Below, piece after piece: positions 1 through 10,737 of a stretch of 51,916 nt of DNA. Both the position numbers and the translations under genes were made by a program. Within the stretch, counting starts at the first letter, position 1, and each line of letters begins with the position of its first letter. The stretch spans positions 1-51,916 of the forward strand of contig PBYQ01000017.1 of assembly GCA_002729695.1 (NCBI GenBank), in the 5' to 3' direction. This DNA is from Citromicrobium sp. (GTDB lineage Bacteria; Pseudomonadota; Alphaproteobacteria; Sphingomonadales; Sphingomonadaceae). The notes under the pieces were generated by a model. The model had not been told where the DNA came from. It saw only the letters and a program-made list of their open reading frames with translations, and made no database searches.

Positions 1-1109
<1,109 letters not shown>

Positions 1110-1153
1110 CTACTCGATCACTCCATTTCCGGCGAAGAACCGGAATAAACGCG

Positions 1154-1187
1154 AAAAACGCCGGCGGACGAAACCTCGTCGGCCAGC
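1154..1187 (-). terminator. Rho-independent terminator downstream of tRNA-Ala
   Basis: On the minus strand GCTGGC-C-GACGA, loop GGTT, TCGTC-C-GCCGGC forms a long hairpin with one C/C mismatch and one G:U pair, followed directly by GTTTTT. It lies 60 bases past the tRNA-Ala 3' end and ahead of ffh. Confidence 0.8.
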
Positions 1188-1246
1188 GTCGGGGCGGTGC
1201 CCCTTCTGAAACTCAATCCGGATAGTAACACTATCCTTGAAACCGG

Positions 1247-1322
<76 letters not shown>

Positions 1323-1337
1323 GTGCCGGTTATGGGA

Positions 1338-1362
1338 GGCGCCGTTTAGAAAGCACGGCGCC
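1338..1362 (-). terminator. Hairpin between FYDLN gene and tRNA-Ala
   Basis: A perfect 8-bp inverted repeat, GGCGCCGT and ACGGCGCC with a 9-base loop, lies between the stop of the FYDLN gene and the tRNA. It has no clear T run on either strand, so it may be a weak terminator or a processing signal. Confidence 0.4.
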
Positions 1363-1392
1363 CCTTTGCAAGCGGAATATCGCTGCCGTCGA

Positions 1393-1725
1393 TCAGGTGT
1401 CGTCCTTGTCGTCGTCGTCACCCTTCGACTTGGCCACGCCAAGATCATCGTCACCGCCAAGATCGACCTCGTTATCGGGCGAATCGTCGTCGTCGTCGAC
1501 GTCGATATCTTCCAGATCGTCATCGGCCAGATCGCTGTCGGCCTCGTCGTCCTTCTTCTTTTTCTCTTCCTCGAAGGGAATTGGCTGCTTCGACTTGAGC
1601 ACCGGCTCGGGCGTCCAGGTGTTCTCGCACTCGATGCAGGTCACCGGGTCTTCGTTACCCAGATCGTAGAAACGCGTGCCGCATTTGGGACAGGTACGCT
1701 TGGTGCCCCATTCGGGTTTGACCAT
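1393..1725 (-). CDS. FYDLN acid domain protein (TIGR02300 family), zinc ribbon with acidic tail
   Basis: A 110-residue protein of unknown function found across alphaproteobacteria. The N-terminus holds a zinc ribbon with CPKC at about residues 12-15 and CIEC at about 30-33, flanking the FYDLG motif that names the family. The second half is almost entirely Asp, Glu and Lys. The acidic tail is encoded by runs of GAC/GAT codons, which look like a trinucleotide repeat on the plus strand. Start ATG at 1725 has AAGGAA upstream. Its place between a tRNA-Ala and aroA is the usual one in this class. The family is usually described as putative regulatory or nucleic-acid binding, without proven function. 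Confidence 0.93.
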   Translation of the reverse strand: MVKPEWGTKRTCPKCGTRFYDLGNEDPVTCIECENTWTPEPVLKSKQPIPFEEEKKKKDDEADSDLADDDLEDIDVDDDDDSPDNEVDLGGDDDLGVAKSKGDDDDKDDT

Positions 1726-1874
1726 GGTCGGATAGTTCCTTGTTGCGGGCGCTGCCGTGTTCGCGCGCGCCTCTTTTGAATTTCGCTTGAGATGACTTGG
1801 GGGCCGCGCCGCCCCGAATCAAGAATGGCGCGCGCCTTGCCATGCACCAATGCCGGTGTCAAAGCCGCCCGCGC

Positions 1875-3203
1875 ATGAATGCCACCGCCACCCCGCATCG
1901 CTTTGCCCCCTCCGCCCCCCTGCGCGGCACGATTGCCGTGCCGGGCGACAAGTCGATCAGCCACCGTTCGCTGCTGCTCGGGGCCTGCGCCGTGGGTGAG
2001 ACGCACATCACCGGATTGCTCGAGGGCGAGGACGTTCTGGCGACAGCCGCCGCGATGCGCGCGATGGGAGCGGACGTCGAACGCCTCGGCGATGGAGAAT
2101 GGCGCATCAACGGCGTCGGGATTGGCGGGCTGCTGCAACCCGAAAGCGCCATCGACTGCGGCAACAGCGGCACCTCGGCACGCTTGCTGATGGGCCTTGT
2201 CGCCAGCCACGGGATCACCACCAGCTTAGTCGGCGATGCGAGCCTGTCGAAGCGCCCGATGGGCCGCGTGATTGATCCGCTGAGCGAGATGGGCGCAAAG
2301 TTTACCGCCAGCCCCGGCGGGCGCTTCCCGCTAATGCTCGAAGGCGCACATCCGGCGGTGCCGATCACCTATCGACTGCCCGTGGCCAGCGCGCAGGTGA
2401 AGAGCGCGGTGCTGCTTGCAGGATTGAACACCCCGGGCATCACCACCGTGATCGAGCCCGTACCCACGCGCGACCATAGTGAACGGATGCTGCGCGGCTT
2501 CGGTGCAAAGCTCGACGTGGGCGAGGAAGAGGGCGAGCGCATCATTCGCCTGACCGGGCAGACGGATCTGCAACCGCGGGACCTCGTCGTGCCCGGCGAT
2601 CCCTCCTCCGCCGCATTCTTCATGGTCGCCGCCACGCTGGTCGAGGGCAGCGACCTGACGATCCGCAATGTCGGGATGAACCCGACCCGTGCCGGACTGG
2701 TCGGCGTGCTGCGGCAGATGGGCGCGAATATCGAGGAGGTCGATGCGCGCGAAGTCGGCGGAGAGCCGGTTGCAGACCTACGCGTGCGCCATGCCCCTCT
2801 GACCGGCATAGAGGTCGACCCGTCCGTGGCACCAAGCATGATCGACGAATTCCCCGTGCTGTTCGTCGCAGCCGCGCTGGCGCAGGGCACCACGGTCACA
2901 CGCGGGCTCGAAGAACTGCGCGTGAAGGAAAGCGACCGCCTCGCCACCATGGCCGCCGCGCTGGAGACTATCGGCGCGCGGGTAGAGGAAAACGAGGATG
3001 GACTGACCATCCACGGCACCGGCGGCGAACCGCTGCGCGGCAGTGCCGATGCCCAGGTGGAGACGCATCTCGACCACCGCATCGCGATGAGCATGGCCGT
3101 CGCGGGCCTCGCCAGCCGCGAAGGCGTGGAGGTCGACGACACCAGTCCGATCGCAACCAGCTTTCCGAACTTCATGGAGTTGCTGGACGGGGTGACGCGA
3201 TGA
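1875..3203 (+). CDS. aroA: 3-phosphoshikimate 1-carboxyvinyltransferase (EPSP synthase)
   Basis: Transfers enolpyruvyl from PEP to shikimate-3-phosphate, the sixth shikimate step, in the cytoplasm. The 442-residue product from ATG 1875 has the N-terminal [14 protein letters not shown] motif, [21 protein letters not shown] and the late [11 protein letters not shown] signature; length is normal. The frame is open upstream to an in-frame start at 1797, but homologues begin close to the short N-terminus before PGDKS, so 1875 is preferred. The spacing to the FYDLN gene is divergent. It is followed by a palindromic-repeat intergenic region, then the small membrane gene and cmk on the same strand. 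Confidence 0.96.
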   Translation: MNATATPHRFAPSAPLRGTIAVPGDKSISHRSLLLGACAVGETHITGLLEGEDVLATAAAMRAMGADVERLGDGEWRINGVGIGGLLQPESAIDCGNSGTSARLLMGLVASHGITTSLVGDASLSKRPMGRVIDPLSEMGAKFTASPGGRFPLMLEGAHPAVPITYRLPVASAQVKSAVLLAGLNTPGITTVIEPVPTRDHSERMLRGFGAKLDVGEEEGERIIRLTGQTDLQPRDLVVPGDPSSAAFFMVAATLVEGSDLTIRNVGMNPTRAGLVGVLRQMGANIEEVDAREVGGEPVADLRVRHAPLTGIEVDPSVAPSMIDEFPVLFVAAALAQGTTVTRGLEELRVKESDRLATMAAALETIGARVEENEDGLTIHGTGGEPLRGSADAQVETHLDHRIAMSMAVAGLASREGVEVDDTSPIATSFPNFMELLDGVTR

Positions 3204-3219
3204 GTGCGTTGCCAGTCTT

Positions 3220-3349
3220 CCCCCTCTCCCCGTGCGGGGAGAGGATAGCGAAGCTTGCTCCGGCAGGAGCCAGCGCAGCTTGGAGAGGGGCGCTCGAGAG
3301 AGCTCCCGGGCATCCCCCTCTCCAACTCCCCGCAAGGGAAGAGGGAGAG
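3220..3349 (+). repeat. Palindromic repeat pair R1 between aroA and next gene
   Basis: A perfect hairpin CCTCTCCCC-GTGC-GGGGAGAGG (3223-3244) is followed about 45-70 bases later by an inverted copy containing CCCTCTCCAACTCCCCGC. The spacer holds a smaller hairpin, GCTCC-GGCA-GGAGC. The same C/G-rich unit recurs at 23512-23546, 23896-23935, 23954-23992 and 25813-25900. Confidence 0.75.
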
Positions 3350-3357
3350 CGGTGCTA

Positions 3358-3612
3358 ATGGACGTCTACAGCATCGTCGGCTTCGTCGGGATGGCCTGCA
3401 TCATCGGGGCCTATGCCTATCTGACGTCGAGCAAGGCACCCAACCCCTACATTCTGCACGGTACCAACCTGATGGGCGCGGCGCTGCTGACGGTCAGCCT
3501 GCTGGTCCACACCAACTGGCCCAGCCTTGTGCTCGAAGGCTTTTGGGCTGCGATAGCAATTTGGGGCATCGCCAAAGCCATCCGGGAAAAGAAAGGCGCG
3601 CAACAGCCATGA
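3358..3612 (+). CDS. Small membrane protein, CBU_0592-like family
   Basis: An 84-residue integral membrane protein with three predicted hydrophobic segments (IVGFVGMACIIGAYAYL, LMGAALLTVSLLVH, LEGFWAAIAIWGIA) and a short basic tail. The pattern, including Y-L and LHGTNLMGA, matches the CBU_0592-type small membrane family, whose function is unknown. ATG 3358 is chosen because upstream sequence in frame is repeat DNA; GAGGGAGAGC just before it can serve as ribosome binding site and is itself repeat sequence. Its stop overlaps the start of the following hydrolase (ATGA), suggesting translational coupling. Confidence 0.82.
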   Translation: MDVYSIVGFVGMACIIGAYAYLTSSKAPNPYILHGTNLMGAALLTVSLLVHTNWPSLVLEGFWAAIAIWGIAKAIREKKGAQQP

Positions 3613-4613
3613 TCCGAACCCTCCTCGCCGCTGTCGCGCTCGCCCTGTCGGGCTGCGCTACGATTCCTCCGCCCGAGACTTCGCCCGCCGCGGTTCAGGC
3701 CGACGCGGCGGAAGCCTACGCTGCTCCCGATCGCGAACTGATGGTGCCGGTCGAGGGCGGAAACGTATACGTGCGCGTCAACGGCGATCTCGACGCCGCG
3801 CCGCCGGTGGTGTTCCTCCACGGCGGCCCCGGCGGCGCGCATAACAGCCTCGCCTCCATGCTCGGCCTGGCTGACGAGCGCGCGGTGATCCTCTACGACC
3901 AGCTCGACAGCGGAAAGTCGGACCGGCCGAACGATCCCGCCAACTGGCGCGTCGAGCGGTTCGTCGAGGGGTTGGAGACCATCCGCCGGACGCTCGGCAT
4001 CGAACGCTGGCACGTGGTCGGCCACAGCTGGGGGTCGGCCATCGCACTCGAATATGCCGCGAAGTACCCGCAGCATGTCGCCTCGACCGTGCTCGGCGGG
4101 ACCTACATCAACACCGAACGCTGGATCGCCGACGCCAATATCCTGCTCGAGGAACTGCCGCAGGACGTCCAGCAGACCATCGCCGCGTGCGAAACAGCGA
4201 CCCCGCCTTCGGAAGAGCGATGCTCCAGGGCCACCAGCGCCTTCTACGCGCAGTTCAACCGCCGCGAACCGGCAAGCGAGGCTGCGCGCGCCTACTCCCG
4301 CGAGATCGGCGGCAAAGGTTTCAATCCCGTGATCTACAACGAAATGTGGGGGCCGAGCGAATTCCGCTCCAAGGGTTCGCTGAAGACCTACGACGCTGTT
4401 CCGCTGCTCGCCAAGATCGACGGTTCGCGGACGCTGTTCCTGATCGGCCAGTACGACGAAGCGCGGATCGATACGGTGGAGGATTATGTGCGAATGACGC
4501 CGGGCGCCGAATTCGGCGTGGTCCCCGGCGCGGCGCACGGCTTCCTGACCGACCGCCCGATGGAGAGCGAGGCAATCCTGCGCGCATGGCTGGCAAGGCA
4601 CGACGCGCCATGA
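3609..4613 (+). CDS. Alpha/beta hydrolase lipoprotein, proline iminopeptidase-like
   Basis: A 334-residue predicted lipoprotein: the signal peptide ends in LSGC with Cys16 as lipidation site. The mature part is an alpha/beta hydrolase of the S33 type, with the oxyanion motif HGGPGG, nucleophile elbow GHSWGSA, and candidate Asp and His in GQYDEAR and GAAHGFL. These features resemble proline iminopeptidases and related hydrolases; substrate cannot be told from sequence. Its ATG overlaps the stop of the upstream membrane gene and its TGA overlaps the cmk ATG, so three genes appear coupled. A periplasmic enzyme placed between aroA and cmk is an accessory insertion in an otherwise conserved order. 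Confidence 0.88.
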   Translation: MIRTLLAAVALALSGCATIPPPETSPAAVQADAAEAYAAPDRELMVPVEGGNVYVRVNGDLDAAPPVVFLHGGPGGAHNSLASMLGLADERAVILYDQLDSGKSDRPNDPANWRVERFVEGLETIRRTLGIERWHVVGHSWGSAIALEYAAKYPQHVASTVLGGTYINTERWIADANILLEELPQDVQQTIAACETATPPSEERCSRATSAFYAQFNRREPASEAARAYSREIGGKGFNPVIYNEMWGPSEFRSKGSLKTYDAVPLLAKIDGSRTLFLIGQYDEARIDTVEDYVRMTPGAEFGVVPGAAHGFLTDRPMESEAILRAWLARHDAP

Positions 4614-5239
4614 TCATCGCCGTCGACGGGCCGACCGCCAGCGGCAAGGGCACGATCGCCAGCGCGATCGCAGCGCATTTCGGCCTGCCCCATCTCGATA
4701 CCGGCCTGCTCTACCGCGCGGTCGGGCGGCAGGTGCAGCTAGCGGGGACCGACCCGGACAATCCAGACGACGCCCTTGCCGCGGCGGACTTTCCCGACTG
4801 CCTGCTCGACGACCCGGAACTGCGCAGCGAGGCGATCGGCGGCTTCGCCAGCCGCGTTTCGATCCACCCCGAGGTGCGCGCAGCATTGCTCGAACGCCAG
4901 CGAGTCTTCGCACAGCAGGCAGGCGGCGCGGTGCTCGACGGGCGGGATATCGGCACGGTGATCTGCCCCGATGCTGACGTGAAACTCTTCGTCACCGCCT
5001 CGCTCGACGCGCGAACCGACCGGCGCTTTGCCGAGATGCAGTCGCAGGGACGCGAGATGACCCGCGCTGAGGTACGCGACCAGATCGAACTCCGCGACGA
5101 GCGCGACATGAACCGCAAGGACGCCCCGCTGAAGCCTGCCAGCGACGCCTTCGTTCTCGAAACGACCGCGCTGGACAAGAACGCGTCGATCGCCGCCGCG
5201 ATCGAAGCGGTCGAGGGTGAGCGAGGGGGCCCGCGCTAG
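4610..5239 (+). CDS. cmk: Cytidylate kinase
   Basis: Phosphorylates CMP and dCMP to the diphosphates. The 209-residue product has the P-loop GPTASGKGT at residues 7-15, the DTGLLYRAVG motif, DGRDIGTVI and the basic LID region near RDERDMNRKDAPL; length is normal for the bacterial family. The start ATG overlaps the TGA of the upstream hydrolase. In alphaproteobacteria cmk is usually followed directly by rpsA; here an oppositely oriented EAL gene lies between them. Confidence 0.96.
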   Translation: MIIAVDGPTASGKGTIASAIAAHFGLPHLDTGLLYRAVGRQVQLAGTDPDNPDDALAAADFPDCLLDDPELRSEAIGGFASRVSIHPEVRAALLERQRVFAQQAGGAVLDGRDIGTVICPDADVKLFVTASLDARTDRRFAEMQSQGREMTRAEVRDQIELRDERDMNRKDAPLKPASDAFVLETTALDKNASIAAAIEAVEGERGGPR

Positions 5240-5243
5240 GCGA

Positions 5244-6038
5244 TCAGGCTACGGCGCGCGCCGACCCGCTCTCTGTCGGCAAGTCCACGGTGGGAATCGT
5301 GCGAAACCCCGGCTTGGCGAAGAAATAGCCCTGGCAATAGCGAATGCCAAGGAGCCGGAGCGTGTTCCACTCGTCGATCGTCTCGATGCCTTCGGCAATC
5401 ACCGTGATGCCGAGCCTCTGAGCAGTGCGCGCGATGCCCTCCACAATGATGCGACGCGGTCCAGAGCTATCGATCCCGCGGATGAGTTCCATGTCGAGCT
5501 TGATGTAGTCGGTCTGGATCCTCGCCAGCAGTCCAAGGCCCGAATGACCCGCCCCGAAATCGTCGATCGCCGTGCTGAAGCCCATGCTCCTGTACGTATC
5601 GACGATTTTGCGAACATGGTTGGTATCCTCTATCCGCTCGTTCTCGGTGAGTTCGAACATCAGGCGATCGGTCGGGAAGTCGCATTCCCGGGCCGTCTTC
5701 AGCGTAAGCTGGATACAGGCCAGCGGTGAATAGACCGCGTTCGGCAGGAAATTGATCGAGAGCTTGGCGTCGGTGTCGAGGATACCGGCCTCCACCGCGC
5801 CCCTGATCGCGGCGACCCGGCATTGCTGGTCGAAAGCATACCGCGTTCGCTCGTCTATCTGCGACAGCACCCACTGCGCGCTCTCGCCGTTTTCGCCGCG
5901 TACAAGCGCTTCGTAGGCGAACACAGCCCCTGTCTCGCAGTCCACGATCGGCTGGAATGCCATCGCGATGGAGAACGCGTGTTCGGGCGCCTGGCACCCG
6001 CTGCATCCGGCCCGTGAGGATTTTGCTTCTTCGGTCAT
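5244..6038 (-). CDS. EAL-domain c-di-GMP phosphodiesterase
   Basis: A 264-residue single-domain EAL protein predicted to hydrolyse c-di-GMP to pGpG. The signature YEALVRG is at residues 42-48, followed by FELTENE, the loop-6 motif DDFGAG, KLDMELIRGID and EGIET, so the metal-binding and catalytic positions expected of active enzymes appear present. There is no transmembrane or sensor domain. The N-terminus has a short GCSGC pair (Cys12, Cys15), which could bind metal or respond to redox state; this is inference. It converges with cmk, four bases apart, and diverges from rpsA across a 330-base gap. It breaks the usual cmk-rpsA adjacency. Confidence 0.92.
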   Translation of the reverse strand: MTEEAKSSRAGCSGCQAPEHAFSIAMAFQPIVDCETGAVFAYEALVRGENGESAQWVLSQIDERTRYAFDQQCRVAAIRGAVEAGILDTDAKLSINFLPNAVYSPLACIQLTLKTARECDFPTDRLMFELTENERIEDTNHVRKIVDTYRSMGFSTAIDDFGAGHSGLGLLARIQTDYIKLDMELIRGIDSSGPRRIIVEGIARTAQRLGITVIAEGIETIDEWNTLRLLGIRYCQGYFFAKPGFRTIPTVDLPTESGSARAVA

Positions 6039-6368
6039 CGAACCTTAGTGGCTGAAAACAGATAAGAAACTGTAACGATCCGCGCCGGGTTCATACCGAG
6101 CGTCTTGAGCGGCCATGTTAAGCAAGATCGCTCGGCAATGTCCTGGCCTGCAAAACGCGCTTTTGCTTGCATTTTTGGGGGATCGCGCGTACCTGCCCGC
6201 CGTTCTCGCGATCTATTGGATTCGACGAACCTGCGCGGTGGCATTCGGCCTCGCGCGGAACACGGCCCTCTTGCCCCGTACGGCCCGCGCAATGGTGTGC
6301 AGGCAGACGGGTAAAGACCCCGGACAACCGGTGGCCGGTAGCAAATGTGAACTAGGAACCTCAAACCT
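6039..6368. promoter_or_regulatory. Divergent intergenic region with long rpsA leader
   Basis: This 330-base gene-free stretch separates the divergent EAL gene and rpsA and must contain promoters for both. A T-rich patch (TTTTGCTTGCATTTTTGGGG, about 6160-6180) stands out in otherwise GC-rich DNA and is the best place for an rpsA promoter, leaving a leader of about 190 bases. I see no open reading frame with credible coding character and no clear terminator. AGGAACC about 12 bases before ATG 6369 is the ribosome binding site. Confidence 0.5.
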
Positions 6369-8072
<1,704 letters not shown>

Positions 8073-8100
8073 GCTACCAACGCTTAGTGCGTCATTGGAT

Positions 8101-8132
8101 GGCCCGCTTGCCGAAAGGCAGGCGGGCCTTTT
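8101..8132 (+). terminator. Rho-independent terminator of rpsA
   Basis: GGCCCGCTTGCC, tetraloop GAAA, GGCAGGCGGGCC forms a 12-bp stem with one G:U pair, followed by TTTT. It lies 28 bases after the rpsA stop codon. Confidence 0.9.
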
Positions 8133-8163
8133 CGTATCCGCGCGATACGCCTAGGCTGCGATC

Positions 8164-8625
8164 ATGCGAAACATGAAACATTGCGCAGGCATTGCCCTGC
8201 TAGCCGCCACCGCCATGCTGGGTGGCTGTAACGACGCTGCTACCGATGCCGGGGCGAACGAGGCAGAGACCACCCCAGCGCCCGCCGAAGCAACGCGCAG
8301 CCCGGTAAAGCTGGTGGGCGAATACAAGGCCTTCCTCTACGGACCGGACCACACCGACGCATCGGGCAACAGGCTGACCGAAGCGTGGCAAGTGCTGCGC
8401 GAGGACCGTGCCAATTTCCATGCGCGTGGCGTGATGCAGGATGCCGACGAAACCGACCCGCTGTTCGGCGATGCTGCCAATCGCGACAAGATCGAAGAGA
8501 TGGTCGCCAACGGCAACCTGACCGACGGAATGGCGAAGAAGATCGTCGACCGCGATGTGCTGGTTCGCGTGCAGCTCTACGAACGCGACGGTGAGTCTGC
8601 GCGGCTCGACGCGACCATCTACTGA
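8164..8625 (+). CDS. Hypothetical lipoprotein
   Basis: A 153-residue protein with a lipoprotein signal peptide ending in MLGGC (Cys22), then an Ala/Glu/Thr/Pro-rich linker to about residue 45 and a small soluble domain (GEYKAFLYGPDHTD through VLVRVQLYERDGE). I do not recognise a family. It lies downstream of the rpsA terminator and 23 bases ahead of gloB, so it could be co-transcribed with gloB. An outer-membrane or periplasmic location is inferred from the lipobox. Confidence 0.75.
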   Translation: MRNMKHCAGIALLAATAMLGGCNDAATDAGANEAETTPAPAEATRSPVKLVGEYKAFLYGPDHTDASGNRLTEAWQVLREDRANFHARGVMQDADETDPLFGDAANRDKIEEMVANGNLTDGMAKKIVDRDVLVRVQLYERDGESARLDATIY

Positions 8626-8648
8626 TCGCCTGACGGAGAAGGAGCGCG

Positions 8649-9404
8649 ATGCTCAAAATCCACCAGTTTCCCTGCCTGTCAGACAATTACGGCTTCCTGC
8701 TGCACGATCCCGACAGCGGGGAGACTGCGGCGATCGACACGCCAGATGGCAGCGAATACCTCAGCCAGGCCGCGGCGAAGGGCTGGCGGATCACCGCCAT
8801 CTGGAACACGCACTGGCACCCCGACCATGCCGGCGGGAACAAGGCCATCGTCGAGGCTACGCGGGCGCAGGTCATCGCCCCTCAGGAAGTCGAGCGGATC
8901 AGCCCTATCGACCGCGTGGTCGCGCATGGCGACGAGGTGTCGCTGGGCAAGCACGTCGCGAAAGTGATCGACGTATCGGGCCACACCAACGGCCATATCG
9001 CCTACCACCTGCCGGGCGACGGAATCGCCTTCGTGGGCGACAGCGTGTTTGCGCTTGGCTGCGGGCGCATGTTCGAGGGCGAGCCGCAACAGTTCTGGGA
9101 CAGCCTCGAGCGGGTGAAGGCGCTGCCGCCGCAGTCCACACTCTACTGCGCACACGAATACACGGCAGCCAATGCCCGGTTCGCGCTCCATGCCGATCCC
9201 GACAATGCGGCGCTGCAAGACTACGCGCGCGAGATCGACGCCAGGCGGTCAAGCGGCGAACCGACAGTGCCGACCGTGCTGGAGCGCGAGCTGGCGACGA
9301 ATCCCTTCCTTCGCGCCGACGCGCCGGAAATGCGGGAGCGCTGGGGCGGCGAAACGCCCGCCGATACCTTCGCGAAACTGCGCGCCGCGAAGGACAGCTT
9401 TTGA
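8649..9404 (+). CDS. gloB: Hydroxyacylglutathione hydrolase (glyoxalase II)
   Basis: Hydrolyses S-D-lactoylglutathione to D-lactate and glutathione in methylglyoxal detoxification. The 251-residue metallo-beta-lactamase-fold protein has the metal motif THWHPDH at residues 54-60, the metal-ligand region SGHTNGH, GDSVFALGCGRMFEG and CAHEYTAANARFA, followed by the C-terminal substrate domain. Trp at position 56 replaces the His more often seen in THxHxDH, at a non-ligand position. ATG 8649 is preceded by GGAGAAGGAG. Its TGA overlaps the start of the dioxygenase-like gene. Confidence 0.95.
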   Translation: MLKIHQFPCLSDNYGFLLHDPDSGETAAIDTPDGSEYLSQAAAKGWRITAIWNTHWHPDHAGGNKAIVEATRAQVIAPQEVERISPIDRVVAHGDEVSLGKHVAKVIDVSGHTNGHIAYHLPGDGIAFVGDSVFALGCGRMFEGEPQQFWDSLERVKALPPQSTLYCAHEYTAANARFALHADPDNAALQDYAREIDARRSSGEPTVPTVLERELATNPFLRADAPEMRERWGGETPADTFAKLRAAKDSF

Positions 9405-9745
9405 TGGAAACCTCCGCCGCCACGCTGCGGGGATTCCACGCGCACATCTATTTCGACCCGGACGAAGTCGAGGCGGCGCAGGCCTTCGCCGGGCGCGCGA
9501 AGGATCGGTTTCGCTGCGGCGTAGGCCAGTTCCACGAGAAGCCCGTCGGCCCGCATCCTCGCGGAAGCTGCCAGTTGTCGCTCACGCCGGAGAGATTCGG
9601 CGCCTTCGCGACATGGGCCGCCAGCGAGCGCGGCGATCTGACCATCTTCGCTCACGGACTAAGCGGAGACGATCTGGCCGACCACACGCATCACGTGGTC
9701 TGGTTCGGTGCGTCGGAACCGCTCGATCTGTCGATCTTCGATTAG
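9404..9745 (+). CDS. DOPA 4,5-dioxygenase-like protein
   Basis: A 113-residue protein of the small DOPA 4,5-dioxygenase-like family, recognised by the N-terminal FHAHIYF motif, the GPHPRGSCQL centre and the C-terminal DDLADHTHHVVWFG histidine cluster, which would supply metal ligands. Substrate in bacteria is mostly unknown. The start ATG overlaps the gloB stop (TGATG), arguing for coupled translation and perhaps a shared role in handling reactive metabolites. Its stop codon overlaps the stop of the convergent hydrolase gene by two to three bases. Confidence 0.88.
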   Translation: METSAATLRGFHAHIYFDPDEVEAAQAFAGRAKDRFRCGVGQFHEKPVGPHPRGSCQLSLTPERFGAFATWAASERGDLTIFAHGLSGDDLADHTHHVVWFGASEPLDLSIFD

Positions 9746-10635
9746 GGCGCGGCCTCCGCGCCTGCCGGCAGCAGCAGCCCGCGGTCGGTCATCCAGTCGG
9801 TGATCCGGCCGGGCCAGTGCTGCAGCGAGACGAAGGGCGTCGCCTCGCCCATGTTGTACGCGTGCCCTCCCGCCGCATACATGTGCATCTCCACCGAGGC
9901 GCCTGCAGTGCGGTAGGCATCGAAGATATCGACGACAGGCTGCGCACAGCATTCGTCGTCGTTGGCTGCGGACAGTAACAGCGGAGGCGAGTCCGCCGTG
10001 ATCGTCTCGCTTGCGGCTTTGAGGGGGCCGGGAAACACGAGGATGCCGAAATCGAGTCGCGACGACAGCTGGTCGATCGCATCGCCCCGTCCCGGCGGCG
10101 CGACCGGCGGGCTGAGCAGCGTCATGCGGGCTAGCTCCCCTCCGGCCGAGAAGCCCATCACGCCGATCCGCTCAGGGTCGATGTGGAATTCCTCCGCCCG
10201 CGAGCGGAGCAGGCGCACCGCGCGCTCGCCATCCTGACGTGCATCGGTGATCGTCCAGGGAGAGCCCTCCTGCCGGAAAAGCCGATAGCTGAGCACGAAG
10301 GCGTCTACACCGCGCTCGGCAAACCAGCGGGCAACGTCGCTGCCCTCGGTGGTCGTGACGAGCAGTTCGTGGCCGCCGCCGGGCATGATGATCACCGCCG
10401 CGCCGGTGCGCCGGTCGGGCGAGGCGGCAAAGTACCGCAGAGAGGGGTTGTTGATCGACTTGGTCCAGTAGTCGCGCGATTCCTCAGGGATGCTCGCGCG
10501 GTCCTCGTGGCCCGGAACCCCACCTTCCCACAGATCGATCCGCTGCCCGGGATCTGGCGCCTCCTGCGCAGAAGCGGTCACCGCCAAGAGGGCCGATGCC
10601 ACCAGCCCCAATATCAATCGCAACAGTCGCCGCAT
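9742..10635 (-). CDS. Secreted alpha/beta hydrolase (esterase-like)
   Basis: A 297-residue protein with a cleavable signal peptide (MRRLLRLILGLVASALL, Ala-rich end near residue 23). The mature part is an alpha/beta hydrolase: PGGGHELL oxyanion loop, nucleophile elbow GFSAGGE, and candidate Asp in SAANDDE and His in GGHAYNMG. It resembles BD-FAE/acetylxylan-esterase-type hydrolases; substrate is uncertain. The frame is open to 10683, but ATG 10635 is preferred because GGGGAGG lies just upstream and the signal peptide begins there. It runs towards gloB's partner and overlaps its stop. Confidence 0.87.
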   Translation of the reverse strand: MRRLLRLILGLVASALLAVTASAQEAPDPGQRIDLWEGGVPGHEDRASIPEESRDYWTKSINNPSLRYFAASPDRRTGAAVIIMPGGGHELLVTTTEGSDVARWFAERGVDAFVLSYRLFRQEGSPWTITDARQDGERAVRLLRSRAEEFHIDPERIGVMGFSAGGELARMTLLSPPVAPPGRGDAIDQLSSRLDFGILVFPGPLKAASETITADSPPLLLSAANDDECCAQPVVDIFDAYRTAGASVEMHMYAAGGHAYNMGEATPFVSLQHWPGRITDWMTDRGLLLPAGAEAAP

Positions 10636-10688
10636 CGCCAAAGCCTCCCCTTCGTTTATGGTAACGCTACCGCGAAGAGGCACATACG

Positions 10689-10712
10689 AAAAGACCCCGC
10701 CGAAGCAGGGTC
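10689..10712 (-). terminator. Rho-independent terminator of the ATP synthase Fo operon
   Basis: On the minus strand GACCCTGC, loop TTCG, GCGGGGTC forms an 8-bp stem followed by TTTT. It lies 26 bases after the atpF stop. Confidence 0.88.
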
Positions 10713-10737
10713 TCTCGTAACCGGTCTGGAGACAGGA

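Noticed and set aside
1393..1560. GTC/ATC-rich trinucleotide run that looks like a microsatellite
   Set aside because: It encodes the acidic tail of the FYDLN protein on the minus strand; codons vary between GAC, GAT and GAG.
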